A stretch of DNA of 64,000 nucleotides from UTCHB3 sp964625575 (GCA_964625575.1 CAZVBQ010000018.1:1-64000); one strand, 5' to 3'; positions 8,813-19,064 are shown, counted from the first letter of the stretch. Numbers and translations: made by a program. Notes: generated by a model not told the origin, from the sequence alone.

Positions 8813-10084
8813 ATGCAGATCTGTCTTTTCGAGGATATCTATTACGATCATTTCGAACCAATGATCCTTACGAGGCCAACATACAATTTATTTTGTGGTA
8901 TCCACACGCTTCGCGACAAGATTAAAAGGGCTTATCCCGGTTTTGACATAGTTTTTCACACACGTGGTTACCTGAAACCATTCATCGGGTTGAAGAATCC
9001 CGTTTTCAGGGTTAATGAAATTGATCACGATGAATGTCTCTTTATTAACGGCAGAATTATCGCCCCGCCTGACCTGGCGAACATCATCAAAATTGACGCT
9101 CCGGGAGACAGGCTTTATCTTAACGGCGAGACGATTATCGCCGCGAAGGTTTCAGGGAAAAAACTCGAAAATCTTAAATTGGGGCTCGATGATCTGATCA
9201 CCATTTCAGATTTCGACGGTATTCCCGTTGAACAGGTGGAAGTAAAATACGCCACCTACATCTGGGATCTGATACACAGCAACGCGAAAGAGATATCGAA
9301 CGATTTTTATGCCTACATGGATATTCATGGTTTCGGACCCAATGACCGGGTCAGGGGGGACGTTCACGAGAGCGCTGTTCTGATAGAGAAAGAGAACATC
9401 TACCTTCATGAAACTGCCCGGATCATGCCCGGGGCGGTTATTGATGCTTCCACCGGACCTGTTTTCATCAATGCCGATGCTCTTATCTACCCCAATGCAG
9501 TGATCGAGGGACCTGTCTGTATTGGCAGGGGCACTAAAGTAAAACCCGCGGCATCGATCTACAGCGGCGTTACTGTCGGGAAAGTCTGCAAAGTGGGTGG
9601 AGAGATTGAAGGTTCCATTATATCCCCCTATACCAACAAGCAGCACTCAGGATTCATGGGCCACGCCTATATTGGTAGCTGGGTGAATATTGGCGCTGAC
9701 ACAAACAATAGTGATCTGAAAAACAATTACGGCACCGTAAAAATCATGGTAAATGGCGACCAGGTTGACTCCGGTCAGCAGTTCCTTGGTCTGATAATGG
9801 GTGATCACTCGAAAACCGCCATCAACACCATGTTCAACACAGGCACTGTGGTCGGCTTTTCAAGCAATATTTTTGGTCCGGGCTTCCCTGCGAAATACAT
9901 CCCAAGCTTCGCGTGGGGAGGTGCGGACATGATGACCACATACGACATTGAAAAGAGCCTTGAGACAGCCAAAAGAGTGGTTCAGAGGCGAAACAGGACG
10001 ATTTCCGAAACAGAAGAACAGCTCTTCCGCAAGGTTTTTGACCTGACCCACAAACAGAGAAGGAAGATGGGATTCCCGTATTAA
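8813..10084 (+). CDS. GlmU-like sugar nucleotidyltransferase / acetyltransferase
   Basis: A 423-residue protein of the 'alternative' Bacteroidota GlmU type, predicted to make UDP-GlcNAc from glucosamine-1-phosphate for peptidoglycan and LPS. The N-terminal part (1-180) is a diverged nucleotidyltransferase domain with the LTRPTYNLFCGIHTLRDKI block in place of the classic glycine-rich loop. Residues 195-370 are left-handed beta-helix hexapeptide repeats (AVIDASTGPVFINADALIYPNAVIEG). The block around 270-345 (HSGFMGHAYIGSWVNIGADT, NNYGTVK, GDHSKTAINTMFNTG) is the acetyltransferase-like end. A TATATTGC motif at 8773-8780 may be the -10 region. The exact two-step activity is inferred from family, not shown. 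Confidence 0.8.
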   Translation: MQICLFEDIYYDHFEPMILTRPTYNLFCGIHTLRDKIKRAYPGFDIVFHTRGYLKPFIGLKNPVFRVNEIDHDECLFINGRIIAPPDLANIIKIDAPGDRLYLNGETIIAAKVSGKKLENLKLGLDDLITISDFDGIPVEQVEVKYATYIWDLIHSNAKEISNDFYAYMDIHGFGPNDRVRGDVHESAVLIEKENIYLHETARIMPGAVIDASTGPVFINADALIYPNAVIEGPVCIGRGTKVKPAASIYSGVTVGKVCKVGGEIEGSIISPYTNKQHSGFMGHAYIGSWVNIGADTNNSDLKNNYGTVKIMVNGDQVDSGQQFLGLIMGDHSKTAINTMFNTGTVVGFSSNIFGPGFPAKYIPSFAWGGADMMTTYDIEKSLETAKRVVQRRNRTISETEEQLFRKVFDLTHKQRRKMGFPY

Positions 10085-10200
10085 GAGGTCAGTGGTTAGA
10101 GGTTAGTGGTCAGGTATGATCCGCAGTCGCAGAATGATGTATGAAATATGACTTATGACGTATGATATATAGTGTATGATCCGCCGCGGCGGAATGAGTT
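10085..10200. repeat. Heptamer-period array with GC palindromes
   Basis: Begins at the base after the stop codon. It has GGTCAGT, GGTTAGA, GGTTAGT, GGTCAGG units, then TATGAAA, TATGACT, TATGACG, TATGATA units, interrupted by CCGCAGTCGCAGA and ending with the palindrome CCGCCGCGGCGG near 10181-10192. No coding potential was seen. Confidence 0.7.
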
Positions 10201-10236
10201 GTGGGTGGATTTATTGTTAGCTTAAAAATTTAGAAT

Positions 10237-11598
10237 ATGGAAATTGAAGAACACAGAGTGAAAGATCTTTATACCGGTGTGAGAGGCACTGCCGTCAAGA
10301 TACTTGACAGGATTGAACGGACAGACTCATATCTGGAAAAATTACTTGACTATGAGTTGAAGAACTCCGACCTCTCCGGTCAGGATAAAGCCCTCCTTTA
10401 TGAACTTGTTCACGGAGTGGTCAGATGGATGGGGAGGCTCGACTGGATATTGGCAGGTTTTTACAAAGGTCAGTTCTCGAAAGCGATCCCGGTCTTAAAA
10501 AACGCGCTTCGAGTGGCACTTTATCAGATAATGTTTCTTGACAAGATACCTGATTACGCGATCGTGAACGAAGCGGTTGATTTTGTCAAGAAGCTTCAAG
10601 GCCAGAAGCCCGCGGATATTACCAACGCGGTGCTCAGAAACATTATCCGCTCAAAAAACGGATTAAGATACCCCGATCCAAATGAAAACGTGGTTAGTTA
10701 CCTCGCGGCGTATTATTCGCATCCCACATGGCTAACCAAGAGATGGGTTGACCGTTATGGACGTGAAGCAGTTGAAGCCCTGATGGCCGCCAACAATGAA
10801 CGTCCGACTCTAACACTAAGGATCAACGGACTAAAAGTTGACAAACAGGAGTTTGAGGGACTTCTTCAGTCGGTTAATCTTAAATATGCCCCGGGTGTAT
10901 ACAACGATCATTTTTACAGACTTCAGATTCTGACCAATATACAGAGCTGGCAGTACTTCTCTGAAGGATACTTCGCGATACAGGATGAAAGCACCGGTAT
11001 GCCGTGCCTTCTTTTGGATGTAAAGCCTGGAATGCGGGTTCTCGATATGTGCGCGGCTCCGGGAGGGAAAAGTGCTTATATCGCTGATCTGATGAGCAAC
11101 ACCGGTGAAATAGTGGCGTTGGACAAGTTTGAGAGCCGCGTTAAAATGATGCAGGCAAACCTTGACCGGCTTGGTGTATCGATCGTAAATTTCGTGACAA
11201 CGGATGCTTTGGAGTATGAGGATGAACTTTTTGACAGGGTTTTGGTGGATGCCCCTTGTTCAGGTCTCGGAACCCTCTCAAAAAAGCCGGATATCAAATG
11301 GAAAAGGGATCTTCTCGATATTAAAAAACTGACACCACTTCAGGATGAGTTACTGAATAAAGCCTCTGAAATGGTGAAACCCGGCGGGGCCGTGGTTTAT
11401 AGCACTTGCACTGTGGAACCTGAGGAGAACTACGGGGTGGTTCAGAAATTCCTCAGTGAACACTCAAATTTCAGGCTTGACCACGCGTCAGCCTACGTTA
11501 ATAATAACATCGTTGACGGGAATGGGTGCATCCAGTCTCTGCCACACAGGGACAAGATGGACGGAGCATTCTCGGCACGCTTGGTAAGAACAGAATAG
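10237..11598 (+). CDS. rsmB: 16S rRNA (cytosine-967-C5) methyltransferase RsmB
   Basis: A 453-residue SAM-dependent enzyme that makes m5C967 in 16S rRNA. Residues 10-150 are the NusB-like RNA-binding domain (TAVKILDRIERTDSYLEKLL, KALLYELVHGVVRW). The C-terminal Rossmann domain has motif I (VLDMCAAPGGKSAYIADLM, about 268-287) and both catalytic cysteines: motif IV DAPCSGLGTL and motif VI YSTCTVEPEEN. Length and domain order are normal for RsmB. It is the first gene of a plus-strand run to rodZ and ligA, with 13 bases to rodZ. Confidence 0.95.
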   Translation: MEIEEHRVKDLYTGVRGTAVKILDRIERTDSYLEKLLDYELKNSDLSGQDKALLYELVHGVVRWMGRLDWILAGFYKGQFSKAIPVLKNALRVALYQIMFLDKIPDYAIVNEAVDFVKKLQGQKPADITNAVLRNIIRSKNGLRYPDPNENVVSYLAAYYSHPTWLTKRWVDRYGREAVEALMAANNERPTLTLRINGLKVDKQEFEGLLQSVNLKYAPGVYNDHFYRLQILTNIQSWQYFSEGYFAIQDESTGMPCLLLDVKPGMRVLDMCAAPGGKSAYIADLMSNTGEIVALDKFESRVKMMQANLDRLGVSIVNFVTTDALEYEDELFDRVLVDAPCSGLGTLSKKPDIKWKRDLLDIKKLTPLQDELLNKASEMVKPGGAVVYSTCTVEPEENYGVVQKFLSEHSNFRLDHASAYVNNNIVDGNGCIQSLPHRDKMDGAFSARLVRTE

Positions 11599-11611
11599 GA
11601 AGAGGAAAGAA

Positions 11612-12592
11612 ATGACCCATACAGAGTTAGGGCAGCAGCTAAGGATCGCCCGGGAGCGACTCGGTATCGATATAAAAGAAGCTGCCGTGTCTATCAGGAT
11701 CGATTCCAAATTTATTGAAAAAATGGAGAGCGGCGACTTTACATTTCTTGCCGAAGTGTATGTCAGATCCTTCGTCAAGGAGTACGCTGCTGTTCTGCAA
11801 TTAAATCCGGATGAAGTGCTTGAGGCATACAAGAAAGCCGGAAAAGAACATGAACCCAAACCTTCGCGTCAGGCACCGCCGGTACAGACACCCCCTCCGG
11901 CACCACCTCCACAGCCGGGTTATCAGCCGGTACAGACACCACAGGCCAGTCAGGAGTCGCTTTATAACGAGCCTGAGCAACTGAGGGAGCCAAAACCAGA
12001 GCGTCCAAAAGTGGATGTTCAAGCGAAACTGCGTGAAATGCTTGAAAAATTCATGGCGGAAGGAAAGGGAAATTTTCTTAAAGGTTTGATTGGTTCCAGG
12101 AACGGTTATATCACTCTCGGCGTGATAGCTGTTGCTTTGATCCTGATACTTTACGCTATTTTTTCAGGTAAATCGGGGAAATCAGATATCACCACTGACA
12201 ACAAGAAGGTGGATGAATTGATAACGGGTGTACAGGATACCACGAATAAATTTGCCGGAACAACACTTCCGGAAGCAAAGCTTCCTCCGGATGCAGATAC
12301 AGTGATCCTCGTGTTGAACACAAAGGATACCACCAGGATAAAAGCGGTAATCGACAAAACCGACACTTTGAAGCAGATTGTGCTTGAGCCCGCGGTGCCC
12401 CGCACGCTGAACGCGAGCAAACGGATCGATCTCAAAGTTGAGAATTCTGCAATACTCTCTGTAATTCTTAACGAAAAACCCCTTACACTCCCAAAAAAGA
12501 AGGGGATCCAGACATTCAGTATCGACAAAAACGGATTAATCACCAAGACCGCTCCGAAGAATGAGAAACGACCCAAGAAAAAGAATCCTTGA
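11612..12592 (+). CDS. rodZ: RodZ-type cytoskeletal membrane protein
   Basis: A 326-residue bitopic membrane protein. Residues 1-75 are the HTH_25 domain (LGQQLRIARERLGIDIKEAA, YVRSFVKEYAAVL) that in RodZ binds MreB. A proline-rich linker (about 85-130) follows, then one transmembrane helix near 169-189 (TLGVIAVALILILYAIF), and a periplasmic DUF4115 domain (VILVLNTKDTTRIKAVIDKT to the C-terminus). RodZ links the MreB cytoskeleton to the elongation machinery. The last 32 bases overlap ligA in another frame, so the two are probably co-translated. Confidence 0.88.
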   Translation: MTHTELGQQLRIARERLGIDIKEAAVSIRIDSKFIEKMESGDFTFLAEVYVRSFVKEYAAVLQLNPDEVLEAYKKAGKEHEPKPSRQAPPVQTPPPAPPPQPGYQPVQTPQASQESLYNEPEQLREPKPERPKVDVQAKLREMLEKFMAEGKGNFLKGLIGSRNGYITLGVIAVALILILYAIFSGKSGKSDITTDNKKVDELITGVQDTTNKFAGTTLPEAKLPPDADTVILVLNTKDTTRIKAVIDKTDTLKQIVLEPAVPRTLNASKRIDLKVENSAILSVILNEKPLTLPKKKGIQTFSIDKNGLITKTAPKNEKRPKKKNP

Positions 12593-14597
12593 GCTGATCA
12601 AAGAGATCAGATACCATGATCACAAGTACTATGTGCTTTCTGATCCTGAGATCACTGATCTCGAATATGACATGCTCTACAAGGAGCTCGAACGTCTTGA
12701 GAATGAAAATCCTGAACTGATTCAGCCTGACAGTCCCACCCGGAGGGTTGGAAGCGATCTGCAGAACGATTTCAAGCCTGTTCCGCACAGGTATCCGATG
12801 CTCAGCCTTGCCAACACCTATAATGAGGGGGAACTTTGGGATTTTGACCGCCGGGTCAGGGAAGCCCTTCCCCCCGGAGAAAATGTTGAGTATGTGGTTG
12901 AATACAAGATCGACGGACTTTCAGTAAGCCTTCGTTATGAGAACAATCTCCTCGTGGTGGCCGCTACCAGAGGTGACGGTACAACCGGCGAAGATGTTAC
13001 ACTGAACGTAAAAACAATTAAATCGGTGCCCCTCTCAATAAACGCCGATGCCCTTGCTGAAGGTGTTCCCTCATCCTTCGAAGTGAGGGGTGAAGCCTAC
13101 ATGGAAAAAGCTGTTTTTGAGCGACTTAACGCTGAAAGGACAGCCCGTGGAGAAAAGATCTTCGCCAACCCCCGCAACCTTGCCTCGGGCACATTAAAAC
13201 TTCTTGATCCCTCGGAAACAGCCAAGCGCCCGCTACAGATATTTACCTACTATTTCATGAGCGCGGAGAACCCGAACGGGAGCCAGTTTGAAGTGCTGCA
13301 CTATCTTCAGAAACTTGGTTTCAGGGTTAATGGCGCTTACAGGCTCTGCCAAAGCATCGAAGAGGTTCTCGACTATTGCAGGGAACTTGAAGTAAAGAGG
13401 GACGAACTGCCCTACGAAGTTGACGGAGTGGTGATCAAGGTTAACTCATTCAGGCAACAGGAGATACTGGGAAGTATCGCCAAGTCGCCACGCTGGGCGT
13501 GTGCTTTCAAATTCAAAGCCAAACAGGCTAAAACGCTCTTGAAATCGATCACCTGGCAGGTGGGAAGAACCGGAGCAATTACACCTGTTGCCGAACTGGA
13601 GCCTGTTTTCCTTGCCGGCTCGACGATCAGCAGGGCGACACTTCACAATTTTGATGAGATCAGCAGGAAGGATATCAGAAAAGGGGATACAGTCATCATC
13701 GAAAAAGGTGGTGACGTGATCCCAAAGGTGGTATCCGTGGTATTGGAGGAGCGTCCGGAGGATTCATCCCCCGAACAACCGCCCGTTGTTTGTCCCGTCT
13801 GCGGTACGGAAGTGTTCAGACCCGAAAATGAAGTGGCGTTTTACTGCGAGAACGGTGAGTGTGCTGCTCAGATCAAGGGACGTATCGAGCATTTCGCTTC
13901 GCGAACGGCGATGGATATTGAAGGACTTGGCAGCTCGATAACCGAGCTGTTCGTTGAGCTCGGCTTTCTGAAAACTTACGCCGATATCTACCGGTTGCAT
14001 GAAAGGGAGCTTGAGCTTAAAATGATGGACCGGTTCGGAGAAAAAAGTATCGACAACCTTCTGAACGCCATTGAAGAGAGCAAAAACAGACCGTTTCACA
14101 AAGTGCTGTTCGCGCTTGGCATCCGGTATGTGGGCGCGGGGGCGGCAAAAAAACTTGCTGATCATTTCGGTAGTCTCGATTCGCTGATGAAAGCGGATAA
14201 AGAAAAAATTACCGGGGTGTATGAGATCGGTGACTCAATCGCCGGAAGCGTGCGAAAATTCTTCTCAGACGCGCACAATCTCCATCTGATCGAGGAATTG
14301 AAAAGCGCGGGACTGAACTTTGAAGCAGAGAAAAAAGCGGAAGTCGCCGACAACTTCTTCAAAAACAAATCATTTGTCCTCACGGGAACGCTCTCGCGGT
14401 TGAAAAGGGATGACGCGGCCGAAAAGATCGCCTCACTCGGTGGGAAGACTGCTTCGAGCGTAAGCAAAAATACCGATTATGTGATCGCCGGCGAGTCTGC
14501 CGGTTCGAAACTTGATAAAGCCCAAAAGCTCGGAGTGAAAGTGATTGACGAAGATACCTTTATTGATCACCTTGCCGAAGCAGGTATCGAAATTTAA
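12561..14597 (+). CDS. ligA: NAD-dependent DNA ligase LigA
   Basis: A 678-residue ligase that seals nicks in replication and repair using NAD+. In order: Ia domain (HDHKYYVLSDPEITDLEYD, where NAD is bound), adenylation domain with catalytic Lys116 in KIDG, OB fold, a four-cysteine zinc finger (CPVC ... CENGEC, about 413-434), helix-hairpin-helix repeats, and a C-terminal BRCT domain from about 595 (SFVLTGTLSRLKRDDA). Full length and complete. ATG 12561 lies inside the end of rodZ; no later ATG occurs before conserved sequence, so the 32-base overlap is accepted. Confidence 0.97.
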   Translation: MRNDPRKRILELIKEIRYHDHKYYVLSDPEITDLEYDMLYKELERLENENPELIQPDSPTRRVGSDLQNDFKPVPHRYPMLSLANTYNEGELWDFDRRVREALPPGENVEYVVEYKIDGLSVSLRYENNLLVVAATRGDGTTGEDVTLNVKTIKSVPLSINADALAEGVPSSFEVRGEAYMEKAVFERLNAERTARGEKIFANPRNLASGTLKLLDPSETAKRPLQIFTYYFMSAENPNGSQFEVLHYLQKLGFRVNGAYRLCQSIEEVLDYCRELEVKRDELPYEVDGVVIKVNSFRQQEILGSIAKSPRWACAFKFKAKQAKTLLKSITWQVGRTGAITPVAELEPVFLAGSTISRATLHNFDEISRKDIRKGDTVIIEKGGDVIPKVVSVVLEERPEDSSPEQPPVVCPVCGTEVFRPENEVAFYCENGECAAQIKGRIEHFASRTAMDIEGLGSSITELFVELGFLKTYADIYRLHERELELKMMDRFGEKSIDNLLNAIEESKNRPFHKVLFALGIRYVGAGAAKKLADHFGSLDSLMKADKEKITGVYEIGDSIAGSVRKFFSDAHNLHLIEELKSAGLNFEAEKKAEVADNFFKNKSFVLTGTLSRLKRDDAAEKIASLGGKTASSVSKNTDYVIAGESAGSKLDKAQKLGVKVIDEDTFIDHLAEAGIEI

Positions 14598-14637
14598 TTC
14601 ACCATGAGAGTGCCATTTAATATCAAATTACGATAAC

Positions 14638-14988
14638 ATGAACCATAAGATCACTCAGATAGACGAAATTTCAGTAGTAACCCTCGAAGAAAAACGGCTT
14701 GACGCGAACATATCGGGTCTTGTGAAAGGGGAGTTCGGAAACCTTGTCAAAAACATGCACGTTAGAAAATTAGTGATCGACCTGACCGCTGTTGAAAGTT
14801 GCGACAGTAGCGGATTAAGCACTCTGCTTGTGGCTAACAGATTGGTGAGTGGCGTTCACGGTGGATTAAGGATCGTTTGTCCTTCAAAGAAGATACTCAC
14901 GCTGATCAAGATCACGCAGCTCGATAGAGTGTTGCGGCTTTGCTCTTCCGTTGAGGAAGCCGTGCACGATCTGAAATCGATCCACTAA
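14638..14988 (+). CDS. STAS-domain anti-sigma factor antagonist
   Basis: A 116-residue protein that is one STAS domain, as in SpoIIAA/RsbV. Residues 44-75 carry KLVIDLTAVESCDSSGLSTLL, in which the serine of DSSG is the phosphorylation site in the family. Such proteins release a sigma factor by binding an anti-sigma kinase when unphosphorylated. No kinase or sigma gene adjoins, so its partner is elsewhere. It is 40 bases after ligA and 24 before the first symporter. Confidence 0.88.
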   Translation: MNHKITQIDEISVVTLEEKRLDANISGLVKGEFGNLVKNMHVRKLVIDLTAVESCDSSGLSTLLVANRLVSGVHGGLRIVCPSKKILTLIKITQLDRVLRLCSSVEEAVHDLKSIH

Positions 14989-15012
14989 CCCGGCACTGTT
15001 AATGAGGATAGA

Positions 15013-16470
15013 TTGAACCCGTTTACCACATTCGACTACGCGATTGTAGTTATATATCTGATCTTCGCGGCACTTTGGGGAAAGTTTGCGGGTGGCAAGC
15101 AACAGAGTGCCCGTGACTACTTTCTTGGAACAGGCAAAGTTAACTGGTGGCTCGTAACTTTTTCAATAGTTGCCGCGGAAACAAGCACCCTCACCTTTAT
15201 CTCAATTCCGGGCGTCGCCTACCTTACAAACCTTAATTTTCTACAAGTTACATTTGGCTATCTGCTTGGCAGGGTGATTGTGGCGTTTCTGCTCTTGCCG
15301 CAATATTTCCGGGGTGAACTTTCAACCGCTTACGCGTTTCTTGAGACGAGATTCGGAAAAAAGACAAGATCAACTGCCTCGGCGGTCTTTATAATCACCC
15401 GTGTCGCGGGGGATGGCGTAAGGCTTTTCGCCACGGCGATCCCTGTAAAACTTCTTTTGAACATTGATTATCCATTCGCCATACTTCTGATCGTTTTGGT
15501 TACCCTCGCTTACACCTATACCGGTGGATTGCGCGGGGTCATCTGGGTCGACGCGATCCAGATGTTCATATATCTTGGCGGGGCGATAATTTCTGCAATT
15601 TTCATTGGTTTCATTATAGACGGAAGTGTGGTCACGGTGCTTACAAGTGGGGATGTGGCCCCGAAACTGGATATTTTCAACCTTGCTCTTGATGGAGGGG
15701 TGGCCGGATTTTTCAGCACGCCGTACTCATTACTGGCGGGGTTAACGGGTGGGGCGTTTCTTTCGATGGCTTCGCACGGTACCGATCAGCTTGTGGTTCA
15801 AAGGCTTCTTGCCACCGGTGAGCTGAAAAAAGCGCAAAAGGCAGTGATAATGAGCGGCGTGATTATTGTTCTGCAATTTGCAATATTTCTGATGCTCGGG
15901 GTGCTTCTGTATATACACTTCGGAGGTAAACATTTCGCGAAGCCCGATGAGATTTTTCCATTTTTCATAATCAATCACCTACCTGCCGGATTAAAGGGAG
16001 TCTTGGTTGCCGGACTGATGGCAGCAGCGCTTTCAACCCTTGCCGGTTCTGTCAGCTCGCTTTCATCTTCCTCGTTCTATGACATCTATAACCTGATGGG
16101 GAAGAAGGAACTTGACCCGGAGCTCCAGCTCAAACTCTCAAAACGGATGACGATCGCGTGGGCGGTGGTTCTTTCACTTTCGGCTTTCTTCTTCATGGAG
16201 ATGAAGGGGGCTGCGGTAGAAGTGGCACTGAGCATTGCCTCATTCACCTATGGCGGTTTGCTGGGCACTTTTCTGCTTGGAATTTTTAACAAAAAAGCGG
16301 GGCAAACCGATGCAATCACAGGGTTTATGGCATCCATAGCGGTGATGACAGCAGTGGTGTTATTTAAATTGACTGCCTGGACCTGGTTCACTCTTACCGG
16401 GGTTCTGGTCTGCATGATCACCGGCAGCATTTCAGCAATTATTCGACAAAAATTTACTGCCAAGGTATAG
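15013..16470 (+). CDS. Sodium:solute symporter (SSS family)
   Basis: A 485-residue membrane protein with about 13 helices, of the sodium/solute symporter family. The N-terminus shows the usual YFLGTGKVNWWLVTFSIVAAETSTLTFISIPG block, with the sodium-site region in helix 1-2, and GRVIVAFLLLPQYF. The substrate cannot be read from sequence. The start is TTG, supported by a TGAGGA site about five bases upstream and by the absence of an in-frame ATG. Two bases or fewer separate it from the next symporter, so the two are translated together. Confidence 0.9.
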   Translation: MNPFTTFDYAIVVIYLIFAALWGKFAGGKQQSARDYFLGTGKVNWWLVTFSIVAAETSTLTFISIPGVAYLTNLNFLQVTFGYLLGRVIVAFLLLPQYFRGELSTAYAFLETRFGKKTRSTASAVFIITRVAGDGVRLFATAIPVKLLLNIDYPFAILLIVLVTLAYTYTGGLRGVIWVDAIQMFIYLGGAIISAIFIGFIIDGSVVTVLTSGDVAPKLDIFNLALDGGVAGFFSTPYSLLAGLTGGAFLSMASHGTDQLVVQRLLATGELKKAQKAVIMSGVIIVLQFAIFLMLGVLLYIHFGGKHFAKPDEIFPFFIINHLPAGLKGVLVAGLMAAALSTLAGSVSSLSSSSFYDIYNLMGKKELDPELQLKLSKRMTIAWAVVLSLSAFFFMEMKGAAVEVALSIASFTYGGLLGTFLLGIFNKKAGQTDAITGFMASIAVMTAVVLFKLTAWTWFTLTGVLVCMITGSISAIIRQKFTAKV

Positions 16471-16471
16471 G

Positions 16472-18217
16472 ATGGAACTTGTTGACTATATAATTATAGC
16501 GGTTTATTTTGCCATAAGTCTCGGCATCGCGCTGTTTTACTCTAAACGCGCGAGCAAGAGCAGTGAAGAATTCTTCCTTTCCGGCAGGAATCTTCCCTGG
16601 TATCTTGCGGGTTTGTCGATGGTTGCAACCACATTTGCCGCTGATACACCGCTCGCGGTGACCGAGCTTGTCTGGAACAATGGTATATCGGGTAACTGGA
16701 TCTGGTGGAACTTCGCTTTTGGTGGGGTATTAACGGTATTCTTTTTCGCCAAACTTTGGCGAAGGGCGGGGATTCTCACTGAAGTTGAGTTTGCAGAATT
16801 GCGTTACTCAGGTAAACCGGCCAAGTTTCTGCGTGGTTTCAAAGCCATCTACCTTGGCCTTTTCATGAACGTGATAATCATCGGCTGGGTTAACAGCGCC
16901 ATGATCGCCGTATTAACAGGTATTTTTGGCGTAAAGCCGGAGGATGTGGTAATTTACGTCTTCCTCTGCATGGGGCTCGTCGCGGTTTATTCAGCTATCT
17001 CGGGTCTGTGGGGTGTGGTGGTAACCGACGCTTTCCAGTTCATTCTTGCCATGACAGCGTGCATAGTGCTGGCTATTATTGTTATAAATTCAGACCGTGT
17101 TGGCGGAATTTCGGGTCTTCAGGCCAATCTTCCGGCGCAGGCTTTTGAATTCTTTCCAAAGCTTGGCGAGTCACCCGCCGCCGGGGCAAAAGTGTTTTCG
17201 TTAACGGTTTTTTCATTTTTCGCGTTCATCGGAATACAGTGGTGGGCTTCGTGGTATCCGGGGAGTGAGCCCGGTGGCGGGGGATATGTAGCCCAAAGAA
17301 TGATGTCGGCGAAGAACGAAAAACATTCAATTTTCGCCACACTCTTTTTCCAGGGGGCGCATTATGCTTTAAGGCCGTGGCCGTGGATACTTGCAGCACT
17401 TGCAGCTATTGTGTTATACCCCGATCTTACAAAAGATAACTCAAAGATGGGGTATATCTATCTCATCAACGATTTTCTCCCTTCAGGATTGAAGGGGCTG
17501 ATGCTCGCTGCTTTTTTTGCTGCTTATATGAGCACAGTTGCCACCCAGTTGAACTGGGGCACTTCCTATATCGTGAATGATCTCTACCGGAGGTTTATAA
17601 GCCCGGGTAAAAGTGAGAAGAATTATGTGTCAGCTTCGAGGATCGTAACCATCATACTGATGGTGATCTCCGCCATTGTAACCCTCTACATCGACCGGAT
17701 ATCAGGGGCATGGGAGTTTATTATCGAGTGCGGAGCGGGTCTCGGGCTCGTGCTTATCCTTCGCTGGTATTGGTGGCGGATAAATGTCTGGAGTGAGATC
17801 TCGGCGATGGCAACCCCGTTCATTCTCCTTCCACTCGTAAGATATCTTGGAATTCCGTTCCCTGACAGTTTGTACGTTCTTGTTCTGGGTACAACAGCGG
17901 TGTGGTTGGTGATTACATTCCTTACGAAACCTGAACCTGATGAAAAGCTTTTTTCGTTTTATGAAAAGGTTCGTCCCGATGGTAAGTTGTGGGAGGTAGT
18001 CAGGGTGAAAGGCGGATTTAAAGCTGAAAAAAGCCATATAAAGTACCAGTTCCTCGGTTGGTTCTCCGGTGTTGTCATGATTTATTCACTTTTGTTCGGA
18101 AGTGGCAGTCTGATCTTTGGTGATTTGAACGACACGCTTGTTTACGCGGTTTTTATTATATTTGGCGTTTGGGGAGTTGTTTTCTCCCTCAACAAAATAA
18201 CAGCGCACGATAATTAA
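16472..18217 (+). CDS. Sodium:solute symporter, second copy
   Basis: A 581-residue SSS-family transporter, longer than its neighbour, with about 14-15 helices and a C-terminal extension. Typical blocks are EFFLSGRNLPWYLAGLSMVATTFAADTP and WGTSYIVNDLYRRF. The sequence is clearly diverged from the preceding symporter, so they are not a recent duplication. The substrate is unknown. The ATG begins one base after the preceding stop. Confidence 0.9.
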   Translation: MELVDYIIIAVYFAISLGIALFYSKRASKSSEEFFLSGRNLPWYLAGLSMVATTFAADTPLAVTELVWNNGISGNWIWWNFAFGGVLTVFFFAKLWRRAGILTEVEFAELRYSGKPAKFLRGFKAIYLGLFMNVIIIGWVNSAMIAVLTGIFGVKPEDVVIYVFLCMGLVAVYSAISGLWGVVVTDAFQFILAMTACIVLAIIVINSDRVGGISGLQANLPAQAFEFFPKLGESPAAGAKVFSLTVFSFFAFIGIQWWASWYPGSEPGGGGYVAQRMMSAKNEKHSIFATLFFQGAHYALRPWPWILAALAAIVLYPDLTKDNSKMGYIYLINDFLPSGLKGLMLAAFFAAYMSTVATQLNWGTSYIVNDLYRRFISPGKSEKNYVSASRIVTIILMVISAIVTLYIDRISGAWEFIIECGAGLGLVLILRWYWWRINVWSEISAMATPFILLPLVRYLGIPFPDSLYVLVLGTTAVWLVITFLTKPEPDEKLFSFYEKVRPDGKLWEVVRVKGGFKAEKSHIKYQFLGWFSGVVMIYSLLFGSGSLIFGDLNDTLVYAVFIIFGVWGVVFSLNKITAHDN

Positions 18218-18224
18218 GGACCGG

Positions 18225-19055
18225 ATGAATTTTAAAGATGTAAAATTGATTTTGCTCGACCTCGATGGCACCCTTCTGAGTGAAGAAGGGGAGATAGGCG
18301 AGAAGAGCAGGAAATACGCTAAACTGCTTTGCGAAAAGGACGTTATGGTCACTTTCGCGAGTGGCAGAATGTACTCCGCGCTTGAACAGTACGCGGAAGA
18401 ACTGAATATCGACAGCTACGTTGTCTGCTCTGACGGAGCGATAATTAAGAAATATCCTTCAGGTGAGATACTTCAAAAATACGCCCTGAAACCTGAGATA
18501 GTTAAAAAAGGCATTGAGCTTTCCAACAAGCATGTGGTCAAGATGGTGATGTGCACGGAGTCGGAGGTACTTTATACTGAGCATAATGAGGCATCAGTAC
18601 AACTTATCGACCGGTTCGGTGCTCAATTCCGTCTTGTTGACGATTACCATCAGGTAAATGAAGATATCATTGAACTCGTATACGTTGGTGAGAACCGCCA
18701 GTCGTTGCATGAGATAAAGAAACATTTTTCTTTCCCTTATTCATGGGGGATCAGGGTTACCTACTCGAAAAGTCAGTCACACTACCAATACTATCTTGAG
18801 ATAAAGAGAAAAAATGTTTCAAAGGCGCGGGCGCTTAAGACGCTCTTGAAACAACTCCGTGTTTCAATAAGGGATACTGTTGTGGTGGGTGACTGGTACA
18901 ATGATGTTGAGCTCTTTAAAACCAAAGCCATAAAGGTTTCGCTCGCCAACGCTGTTCCGGAGATCAAGTTCCTGTCAGACATAAAACTCGAGCAGAGCAA
19001 CAATGAAGATGGAGTTGGAGAGTTGCTTGAAATGATCTACAAACAAAAACGCTGA
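18225..19055 (+). CDS. Cof-type HAD-IIB phosphatase
   Basis: A 276-residue soluble hydrolase. Motif I is LLDLDGTLL (nucleophile Asp12, acid Asp14) and motif IV is GDWYNDVELF; a type IIB cap lies between (about 85-190). The family dephosphorylates sugar phosphates, FMN and similar small molecules; the substrate is not predictable. Seven bases after the symporter gene and nine before the HD gene. Confidence 0.9.
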   Translation: MNFKDVKLILLDLDGTLLSEEGEIGEKSRKYAKLLCEKDVMVTFASGRMYSALEQYAEELNIDSYVVCSDGAIIKKYPSGEILQKYALKPEIVKKGIELSNKHVVKMVMCTESEVLYTEHNEASVQLIDRFGAQFRLVDDYHQVNEDIIELVYVGENRQSLHEIKKHFSFPYSWGIRVTYSKSQSHYQYYLEIKRKNVSKARALKTLLKQLRVSIRDTVVVGDWYNDVELFKTKAIKVSLANAVPEIKFLSDIKLEQSNNEDGVGELLEMIYKQKR

Positions 19056-19064
19056 CCGTAAAAA